Positions 1 through 5,142 of a DNA stretch of 8,094 nt are shown here, in pieces. A program made the translations under genes and the position numbers. The first letter of the stretch is position 1; each line of letters starts with the position of its first letter. The stretch spans positions 12,612 to 20,705 of the forward strand of contig PABS01000051.1 in the NCBI GenBank assembly GCA_002699325.1, in the 5' to 3' direction. Below the pieces are notes generated by a model. The model was not told the origin of the DNA. It was given only the letters and a program-made list of their open reading frames with translations, and did no database searches. This stretch comes from Ponticaulis sp. GTDB taxonomy: Bacteria > Pseudomonadota > Alphaproteobacteria > Caulobacterales > Hyphomonadaceae.

Positions 1-131
1 ACCGCAGATGAAGCGATCCACGCTGTTTCGGGCATGGGCTGGATATTCGGATGCTGTCCAAGTGCCCAGGTTGTGATCGACGTTCCTGACCGCGGCGCGC
101 CGATGATAAAAATGGGCTTTGGCTGGTTCAT
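1..131 (-). CDS. Sulfotransferase family protein, N-terminal part (cut by window edge)
   Basis: Only the first 43 codons are present, and the gene runs off the left edge of the window. I read this frame from the reverse complement. After Met-Asn-Gln-Pro-Lys it shows a hydrophobic beta strand (PIFIIG, residues 6-11) running into GAPRSGTS (residues 11-18). That is the 5'-phosphosulfate-binding loop (PxSGTS/T type) of PAPS-dependent sulfotransferases. A PMPET stretch follows at residues 32-36. Known enzymes of the family transfer sulfate from PAPS to an acceptor such as a sugar. The acceptor here is unknown, but the polysaccharide genes around it make a glycan plausible. The start is the ATG at 131-129, with AGGGAG 11 bases upstream, a somewhat long spacing. 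It is transcribed away from the glycosyltransferase gene. The fold is likely from the P-loop, but a kinase-like P-loop protein cannot be fully excluded with so little sequence. Confidence 0.78.
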   Translation of the reverse strand, partial: MNQPKPIFIIGAPRSGTSITTWALGQHPNIQPMPETAWIASSA

Positions 132-172
132 ACGCTTCACGACTCCCTGCGTGACTTTCGGTCAGATCTTTC

Positions 173-191
173 TGCCAGCAATAGACTGGCA
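173..191. repeat. Short inverted repeat in the divergent intergenic region
   Basis: TGCCAG at 173-178 and CTGGCA at 186-191 are perfect 6-base arms around a 7-base loop. The repeat lies between the divergent sulfotransferase and glycosyltransferase starts (132-221). It could be an operator half-site pair or a small leader hairpin. Six-base arms also arise by chance, so its function is uncertain. I found no convincing -35/-10 pair in this 90-base region on either strand. Confidence 0.3.
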
Positions 192-221
192 AGCCTGCGC
201 GTAAAGCGGAAAATTGGCGCG

Positions 222-1349
222 ATGTCAAAGCTCCAGCTCATCTCTGAAGAGCTGAGCAACGCCTGTTCAGCTGCGGATATGAGACCTCTCATCAATAGCC
301 TTGTTATGAGGCCTCGGCTTCGGTTAGACCAACTGCGACGATACGAGAGAAGCGAAGCGAAACGCTTTCGCAAGCCGGGGTACGTGATGACAGCAACCGA
401 CCCACATCAGGGCGACCAAGCCCTGGGGAAACCGAAAGTTTCGGTGATTATCATCAGCTACAATATGGCACGAGAAGTGCCGCGCACCGTTCAATCGTTT
501 CTGCCACCTTATCAAAGGGGGCTTGAGCCGGGTGATGTTGAAGTCATCGTTTTAGAAAATGGTTCGCCGCATCCGATTGCGCCAGAAATCATTGCGCAAT
601 GGCCGGAAAGCGTTCGGTATATCAATATTGAGAACCCCGAAAAGTCGCCGGCGAAAGCACTTAATTACGGGGCTGAGATCGCGCGTGCTGACGTGATCTG
701 TCCTCTGATTGACGGTGCACGAATGGCAAGTCCAGGCTTGCTGCAAACAGGCCTGTCAGCATTGCGCTGCGGGGAGCGGACATTCGCCGCAACGATCGGC
801 TTCCATATCGGGCGAAAACTGCAACAGATCGCGGTGACTGAAGGATATAATCAGGAGAAAGAAGACCACCTCATCGCAAGTATTGAGTGGCCGAAGAACG
901 GGTATCGCCTGTTCGATATTGCAGCGCCTGCCGGATCATCCCGAGCGGCCTGGTTCGGTGCCATCGCTGAAACCAATGCGCCGATCTTAACGAAGAAGTT
1001 GTTCGAGGAAGTTGGGGGCTATGATGAGCGGTTCAACATTCCTGGTGGTGGCCTGGTCAATCTCGACTTTCTCAATCGTGTCGTCGGTGATGAGACGATT
1101 GATTACTTCCTCCTTATGGGCGAGGCGACTTTTCATCAGTTCCATGGCGGGGTGACCACATCACGCCATGTGCAGCTTGAAGAAGATGACGGTGAGACGA
1201 CCTGGTCCAAATATGTTCGCCAGTATGAGGCGATCCGAGGCGAAGCTTTCTCTACACCGAGCCGGAAACCGATGCTGTTCGGTTCTTTTCCACGTGAAGC
1301 GGCAGAGATCGCTCGCAGGGGCATCGTGAATGTGATGAATGCGGGGTGA
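222..1349 (+). CDS. Glycosyltransferase family 2 (GT-A fold)
   Basis: The product is a predicted cytoplasmic glycosyltransferase of 375 residues that would transfer a sugar from a nucleotide donor during glycan assembly. The GT-A domain opens at residues 73-81 (VSVIIISYN). LENGS follows at 111-115, in place of the usual DNGS. IDGAR at 163-167 sits where the metal-binding DxD motif is expected. GGYDERF is at 265-271 and PGGG at 274-277, with no ordinary ED catalytic pair, and FHQFHGG is at 304-310. From memory, the IDGAR, PGGG and HQxHGG pattern recurs in one GT2 subgroup of capsule and surface-glycan clusters, so these are probably subgroup features rather than decay. Donor and acceptor are unknown. 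The start is uncertain: ATG 222 adds about 55 basic residues before the domain and has only a weak upstream GCGGA, whereas ATG 387 has GGGG six bases upstream and begins 17 residues before the first strand. It is the first gene of the plus-strand run. Confidence 0.86.
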   Translation: MSKLQLISEELSNACSAADMRPLINSLVMRPRLRLDQLRRYERSEAKRFRKPGYVMTATDPHQGDQALGKPKVSVIIISYNMAREVPRTVQSFLPPYQRGLEPGDVEVIVLENGSPHPIAPEIIAQWPESVRYINIENPEKSPAKALNYGAEIARADVICPLIDGARMASPGLLQTGLSALRCGERTFAATIGFHIGRKLQQIAVTEGYNQEKEDHLIASIEWPKNGYRLFDIAAPAGSSRAAWFGAIAETNAPILTKKLFEEVGGYDERFNIPGGGLVNLDFLNRVVGDETIDYFLLMGEATFHQFHGGVTTSRHVQLEEDDGETTWSKYVRQYEAIRGEAFSTPSRKPMLFGSFPREAAEIARRGIVNVMNAG

Positions 1350-1468
1350 TTGAAAGTTGGGTGGACATGAACCCGCTGCTGGACTTCGCGCGGATCCAAG
1401 CATACCAGTTGCCGGATCGTAGGGTGAGCCCAACTACAGAACAAACAGGACACTGCCTTGAATATTGA
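1346..1468 (+). CDS. Possible 40-residue small ORF between the glycosyltransferase gene and rfbC
   Basis: A GTG at 1346 overlaps the glycosyltransferase stop codon (GTGA), and the frame stays open to TGA at 1466-1468, 11 bases into rfbC. An internal ATG lies at 1367. This coupling at both ends is how real operon genes often sit, and codons from 1361 to about 1414 end mostly in G or C, as in the neighbours. Against it, there is no good ribosome binding site: GGGTGG lies too close to the ATG at 1367, and the GTG has only a loose G-rich run. I do not recognise the peptide, which has no signal peptide or membrane segment. It could be a real small protein, a leader that couples translation into rfbC, a remnant of a longer gene, or chance. 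If it is not coding, bases 1350-1457 are simply a spacer. Confidence 0.25.
   Translation: MIESWVDMNPLLDFARIQAYQLPDRRVSPTTEQTGHCLEY
1447..1450 (+). promoter_or_regulatory. Ribosome binding site that fixes the TTG start of rfbC
   Basis: AGGA lies seven bases before TTG 1458. In this frame there is an upstream stop (TGA 1425-1427) and no ATG or GTG between it and the conserved N-terminus. The site therefore supports TTG as the real start. Confidence 0.65.
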
Positions 1469-2015
1469 TCAGACCGAATTACCAGGTGTGCTGATCATCA
1501 CGCCCAGACGATTTGGCGATGATCGCGGATGGTTTTCAGAAACATGGAATGCTGAACGCCTGGCAGAGGCCGGTATTGAACTGAATTTCGTCCAGGATAA
1601 TCAGTCCTATTCGTCTGAAAAGCATACGCTGCGTGGCCTTCATTATCAGGCTCCGCCGAAAGCTCAGGACAAACTTGTGCGATGCACGCGCGGCGCCATT
1701 CTGGATGTTGCCGTTGATGCGCGTCAGGGGTCACCGAGTTACGGCAAATGGATTGGTGTGGAGTTGACGGCTGAGAACTTCAGGCAACTTCTCGTGCCGA
1801 AAGGGTTCCTGCACGCATTTCTGACCCTCACAGAACATACCGAGGTTCAATACAAATGCACCGATTACTATGCCCCGGAATGCGAAGGTATCGTGCGGTG
1901 GGATAGTGTCGGCATTGACTGGCCTGTCAGTGGTACGCCTACTCTTTCTGGAAAAGATGCGGAAGCGCCTGGTTTTCTCGACTGGACATCGCCTTTTACC
2001 GGAGGCCCGGCATGA
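1458..2015 (+). CDS. rfbC: dTDP-4-dehydrorhamnose 3,5-epimerase
   Basis: This cupin-fold enzyme (RmlC) inverts C3 and C5 of dTDP-4-keto-6-deoxy-D-glucose to give dTDP-4-keto-L-rhamnose in the cytoplasm. Its 185 residues match the usual family length of about 180-190. The N-terminus ([11 protein letters not shown]) is typical. RGLHYQ at 59-64 carries the catalytic His62, and a Lys lies at 72. [15 protein letters not shown] at 75-89 is the core cupin strand pair. The active-site Tyr region is at 137-138, and SGKDAEAP near 164-171 holds the Asp expected to pair with the His. Translation starts at TTG, supported by AGGA seven bases upstream. The stop overlaps the rfbB start (ATGA), so the two genes are probably translationally coupled and make consecutive pathway enzymes. 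The residue roles come from knowledge of the RmlC family. Confidence 0.94.
   Translation: MNIDQTELPGVLIITPRRFGDDRGWFSETWNAERLAEAGIELNFVQDNQSYSSEKHTLRGLHYQAPPKAQDKLVRCTRGAILDVAVDARQGSPSYGKWIGVELTAENFRQLLVPKGFLHAFLTLTEHTEVQYKCTDYYAPECEGIVRWDSVGIDWPVSGTPTLSGKDAEAPGFLDWTSPFTGGPA
2001..2005 (+). promoter_or_regulatory. Strong ribosome binding site for rfbB
   Basis: GGAGG lies six bases upstream of ATG 2012, inside the last codons of rfbC. It is the best Shine-Dalgarno match in the window and confirms the overlapping ATGA start. Confidence 0.8.
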
Positions 2016-3088
2016 GCAAGCTTCTCGTGACCGGTGGTGCGGGATTTATCGGGTCTGCAGTGATCCGCCAGGCGATCACCGAAGGCTATGAGATCGTCAA
2101 TCTCGATGCACTGACCTATGCGGGCTGTCTTGAGAATCTTGCCAGCGTATCCGACAATCCGAAATACGCATTTGAGCATGTGGACATTCGGAACCGCGAC
2201 GAACTTGATCGCGTGTTTGCCGATCATGCGCCGGATGCAGTCATGCACCTGGCCGCGGAATCCCACGTCGATCGCTCGATTGATGGACCCGGCGACTTTA
2301 TCGAAACCAATGTGACCGGAACATTCAATCTGCTTGAGGCGGCGCGCGCCTATTGGGTGCGTCAGGGGCGGCCTGAAACCTTCCGGTTTCACCATATTTC
2401 GACAGATGAGGTGTATGGGTCGCTCGGCGAGGCTGGCCAGTTCACGGAAACGACCGCTTACGCGCCCAACAGCCCCTACTCAGCCTCGAAAGCGGCAAGC
2501 GATCATCTGGTTCGCGCCTGGCATGAGACCTACAGCTTTCCGGTCGTTATGACCAATTGTTCAAACAATTACGGGCCATATCATTTCCCCGAAAAGCTGA
2601 TCCCGGTAGTGATCCTGAATGCCATCGCTGGCAAATCGATTCCGGTATATGGCGAAGGTGCGCAGGTTCGCGACTGGCTTTATGTGGAAGATCATGCTGA
2701 CGCGCTACTCACCGTTCTTAAAAAGGGCCAGCTTGGACGCTCCTACAACATTGGGGGAGACAATGAAGCGCGGAACATCGATCTCGTGCGGATGATCTGC
2801 GCCATTCTGGATGAAGTGCGTCCAACGGACGGGCACTATGCAGACCTGATTACTTTTGTCACAGACCGGCCAGGTCATGATTATCGCTATTCCATAGATG
2901 CCTCACGCATCCGCGAAGAACTCGGCTGGTCGCCGCGTGTGACGCTGGAAGAGGGACTTCGAAAAACCGTTTACTGGTATCTGGAGAATGAAGCGTGGTG
3001 GCGCCCACTGGCGGATCGCAAGGGCGTAGGACAAAGGCTGGGTGTCGATCAGGCAGCTTCTGACAAAAAGGCAGAGGCAACGTCCTGA
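2012..3088 (+). CDS. rfbB: dTDP-glucose 4,6-dehydratase
   Basis: RmlB is an NAD-dependent extended short-chain dehydrogenase that converts dTDP-glucose to dTDP-4-keto-6-deoxyglucose, the substrate of the neighbouring RfbC. Its 358 residues match the family (about 350-360). The Rossmann motif GGAGFIG is at 8-14, followed by the RmlB signature DALTYAG at 32-38. [11 protein letters not shown] lies at 79-89. TDEVYG at 131-136 supplies the Thr-Asp-Glu dehydratase residues, and YSASK at 156-160 is the YxxxK pair. The nucleotide-sugar binding part contains RDW (220-222) and DRPGHDYRY (285-293). All key residues are present, so the enzyme should be active. The last 25 or so residues are charged and probably flexible. 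It overlaps rfbC by four bases and is preceded by GGAGG. The stop codon lies in the loop of a perfect hairpin. Confidence 0.96.
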   Translation: MSKLLVTGGAGFIGSAVIRQAITEGYEIVNLDALTYAGCLENLASVSDNPKYAFEHVDIRNRDELDRVFADHAPDAVMHLAAESHVDRSIDGPGDFIETNVTGTFNLLEAARAYWVRQGRPETFRFHHISTDEVYGSLGEAGQFTETTAYAPNSPYSASKAASDHLVRAWHETYSFPVVMTNCSNNYGPYHFPEKLIPVVILNAIAGKSIPVYGEGAQVRDWLYVEDHADALLTVLKKGQLGRSYNIGGDNEARNIDLVRMICAILDEVRPTDGHYADLITFVTDRPGHDYRYSIDASRIREELGWSPRVTLEEGLRKTVYWYLENEAWWRPLADRKGVGQRLGVDQAASDKKAEATS

Positions 3089-3099
3089 GGGACGTTGCT
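3076..3099 (+). repeat. Perfect hairpin with the rfbB stop codon in its loop
   Basis: GCAACGTCC (3077-3085) and GGACGTTGC (3090-3098) are perfect 9-base arms around the loop TGAG (3086-3089). A G-U pair (3076 with 3099) would extend the stem in RNA. The rfbB stop TGA is 3086-3088, within the loop. No run of T follows, so this is not a typical intrinsic terminator. It lies 25 bases before the permease start. It may slow ribosomes, protect or process mRNA, or set the ratio of sugar enzymes to transporter. Confidence 0.65.
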
Positions 3100-3107
3100 G
3101 CTGAATC

Positions 3108-3116
3108 AGGAGCAGG
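3108..3116 (+). promoter_or_regulatory. Ribosome binding region of the permease gene
   Basis: AGGAG (3108-3112) lies 11 bases before ATG 3124, and the overlapping AGCAGG (3111-3116) ends seven bases before it. The two together support ATG 3124. An in-frame ATG at 3148 is a weaker alternative start. Confidence 0.5.
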
Positions 3117-3123
3117 CGTTTAT

Positions 3124-3918
3124 ATGCAGCAGTTGAAAGATGGAATCATGGACGCCATACGTGGCGCGGCGCTTGTCCAGATCTGGTGGGCGCTGGCCCA
3201 TGATTTCCTGAAGAAGCGTTTCCGCCGCAGCGCAATCGGCCTGTTGTGGGTGCCCCTCAGCTTTGCTCTGTTTATTACCGTGAAATCTATCTTCTTCGGT
3301 AGCAGGCCGACAGGTGACCTGGAAAACTTCGTCGCCTTTATCATCGTGGGCTATTACTGCTGGACCTATATCTCTGGCATGTTGTTATCTGCGACGAGTG
3401 CCTACGTGAATTCTGTTCACTGGATTGAAGGCGTTCAACTGCCCTACAGTGTCTATCTCTATCAGACAGCCGTTCAGGAAGTGATTTTCTTTGCCTTGTC
3501 GGGGATCGTCGTTGTGGCGGCATTCATCCTTCTGGATGTGCCCATCAATCCGCTTATGTGGACCATCATCCCTGCTCTGGGTTTTTATGTCCTCAGCGGA
3601 ATCTGGACGACATTTCTTTTCTCTTCCATTGGGCTGAAATACCGCGACCTCACGCACGGTATGCAGGCTTTTATGCGCGTTATGTTCTTCGCAACGCCTA
3701 TCCTCTGGTCACCCGAACAGTTCAATTCGGAGTTTGTGAAGACGCTTTGCCTGATCAATCCTTTCACGCACTATCTGGCTATTGTTCGCGAGCCGATTAT
3801 CTCCGGGACGATCCCTGTGTTGAGTTGGCAGATCGTAGGCGGGGTGACACTGGTCGGCTGTTTGCTTGCGGTGTTCAGTTTCAGCCTGTCGCGAAAACGC
3901 CTGGTGTATTGGATCTGA
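3124..3918 (+). CDS. wzm: Polysaccharide ABC transporter permease (Wzm/KpsM type)
   Basis: This is the inner-membrane subunit of an ABC-2 exporter that moves lipid-linked polysaccharide from cytoplasm to periplasm. Its 264 residues match the family. A short amphipathic, basic N-terminus ends in KKRFRRS (30-36). About six hydrophobic segments follow, near residues 38-58, 66-88, 115-137, 143-168, 181-197 and 235-254. Family-typical features are ATPILWSPE at 190-198, INPFTHYL at 211-218 followed by VREPI, and a C-terminal end RLVYWI. The gene starts 35 bases after rfbB. Its stop is one base before the ATPase start, so the two subunits are almost certainly co-translated. Whether the substrate is O-antigen, capsule or another glycan cannot be decided from this protein, and the wzm symbol is used by role. 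Confidence 0.92.
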   Translation: MQQLKDGIMDAIRGAALVQIWWALAHDFLKKRFRRSAIGLLWVPLSFALFITVKSIFFGSRPTGDLENFVAFIIVGYYCWTYISGMLLSATSAYVNSVHWIEGVQLPYSVYLYQTAVQEVIFFALSGIVVVAAFILLDVPINPLMWTIIPALGFYVLSGIWTTFLFSSIGLKYRDLTHGMQAFMRVMFFATPILWSPEQFNSEFVKTLCLINPFTHYLAIVREPIISGTIPVLSWQIVGGVTLVGCLLAVFSFSLSRKRLVYWI

Positions 3919-3919
3919 T

Positions 3920-5134
3920 ATGGCGTTCCTCGAGTGCAAAGATGTCAGCGTTTATTACGAGATCCGGGACAAGTTTGCCCGCGATCAGCTGAGCAGCACA
4001 CGCAATTCCGATCCGAAAACGCGACGGATGAGTTTTCGTCTGTCTGAGAAACATGGTGGTCAGAAAATCGCGGCGCTGGAAAACATTAGCTTCCGGTTGG
4101 AGAGCGGCCAGCGCCTGGCATTGATCGGGTCGAACGGTTCGGGCAAATCAACCCTGCTGAAAATCCTGGCCCGGATCATGCCGCCGACATCGGGCGACTA
4201 TATTTGCGAGGGCGAAGTCAGTAGTCTCTTGAAGCTCGGGGTCGGTATCAATCCCGCATCGACTGGTATGGAGAACATTCGCCTTGATGCCCTCATCCGC
4301 GGCTATCGCGGGCAGGCGCTGAAAAGTCGGATCGAACGCGTGCGAGAATTCAGCGACATAGGCGAATATGTCTGGCTGCCTGTGCATACATATTCTGCAG
4401 GCACGCTCATGCGCCTGCGCTTTTCCATGGCGGCCGTTGATATGGCGCCGGTCGTGCTGATGGATGAGTGGATCGCAACGGGCGATCAGTATTTTCGCGA
4501 CAAAGTTACTCGTCACTTGTCCCAGCAGGCCGAGCAAGCATCCGTTCTGGTTTTGGCAAGCCATAACCTCGAGCTTCTGAGGAAGATCTGCAATGTCGGC
4601 CTCTATCTGAAAGACGGCAAGGTGGAGGCCTTTGACGATATCGAAACGGTGTTAAATCAATATCTCCTCGACTCATCAGATCAGATGAATTTCGAAGCTC
4701 TGAACTCCATGGCGCGGCCTATGGACGAGCTGGAGAGCAAGGGAGTCTTTCCGGGCAAAGAGCACCGCGCGGGATTTGCTGACGCGACGCCGGGCGGAAT
4801 CTGGACAACTGGTGAAGACTCTCATTTCACATTGAGGCTGAACCGCCCTGCGAGCCGGATTTTCCTCTGTTATAGCCCTTTCTTTGGTTCGGAAGAGCTC
4901 AACACCCCCCGTAAACTCGTTTTCAGTGTTAACGGGAAAGAGCTTACCTCGGAAATATTGGAGCCTCCTGCGGAAGGCGGTGCCAAATTGCGAGGCGTTG
5001 CGCTTCTGGATCTTGCTGGGATCAGCGACACATCAAATCCAGAAATTTCGATTCGGCAGACCCGGCTCTCGGACGCGCCAGGGCCCGGCCTGAAGCCGCC
5101 GACGCTGCTTCTGAGGTCTATCGTCCCGAATTAG
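3920..5134 (+). CDS. wzt: Polysaccharide ABC transporter ATPase with unusual C-terminal domain (Wzt/KpsT type)
   Basis: This 404-residue ATPase powers the Wzm permease. Walker A is GSNGSGKST (70-78). The C-loop region YSAGTLMRLR (158-167) is degenerate, as is normal for this family (usually SSGM). Walker B is VVLMDE (178-183) with Glu183, and the switch His is His215 (ASHN). A charged insertion near residues 14-48, before the core strand, is common in alphaproteobacterial members. The ATPase part ends near 250. The rest, about 280-404, is a beta-rich domain with GGIWTTG (292-298), VNGKEL (337-342) and RQTRLSDAPG (379-388). It resembles a sugar-cluster accessory beta-sandwich rather than the classical Wzt carbohydrate-binding domain, so it might recognise the glycan or its terminal modification (inference). 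I chose ATG 3920, one base after the permease stop. An upstream in-frame ATG at 3866 would add 18 residues overlapping the permease and does not fit the family N-terminus. Confidence 0.92.
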   Translation: MAFLECKDVSVYYEIRDKFARDQLSSTRNSDPKTRRMSFRLSEKHGGQKIAALENISFRLESGQRLALIGSNGSGKSTLLKILARIMPPTSGDYICEGEVSSLLKLGVGINPASTGMENIRLDALIRGYRGQALKSRIERVREFSDIGEYVWLPVHTYSAGTLMRLRFSMAAVDMAPVVLMDEWIATGDQYFRDKVTRHLSQQAEQASVLVLASHNLELLRKICNVGLYLKDGKVEAFDDIETVLNQYLLDSSDQMNFEALNSMARPMDELESKGVFPGKEHRAGFADATPGGIWTTGEDSHFTLRLNRPASRIFLCYSPFFGSEELNTPRKLVFSVNGKELTSEILEPPAEGGAKLRGVALLDLAGISDTSNPEISIRQTRLSDAPGPGLKPPTLLLRSIVPN

Positions 5135-5142
5135 TCAGTGTC

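Noticed and set aside
1..204. Open plus-strand frame of 67 codons from the window edge to TAA at 202-204
   Set aside because: It is antisense to the sulfotransferase start, which carries a clear P-loop, and its peptide resembles no protein family I know.
132..221. Possible promoter with TTGCCA on the minus strand upstream of the sulfotransferase gene
   Set aside because: TTGCCA is close to a -35 box, but nothing resembling a -10 box lies 16-18 bases downstream.
137..373. 78-codon minus-strand ORF ending just before the sulfotransferase start
   Set aside because: It is a Ser/Arg-rich shadow of the glycosyltransferase N-terminus with no recognisable domain. It would matter only if the glycosyltransferase starts at 387.
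1868..2395. 175-codon minus-strand ORF across the rfbC-rfbB junction
   Set aside because: It lies antisense to two strongly supported enzymes and shows no family motif.
3086..3123. Intrinsic terminator after rfbB
   Set aside because: The stem is good, but there is no following T-run and the next gene is close and co-oriented, so a terminator call is not supported.
3558..3992. 144-codon plus-strand ORF overlapping the permease and ATPase genes
   Set aside because: It is an out-of-frame shadow; the permease frame has family motifs and membrane segments throughout.
4148..4564. 138-codon minus-strand ORF inside wzt
   Set aside because: It is antisense to the Walker A to Walker B region of the ATPase; its Cys/His content reflects the opposite strand's codons.
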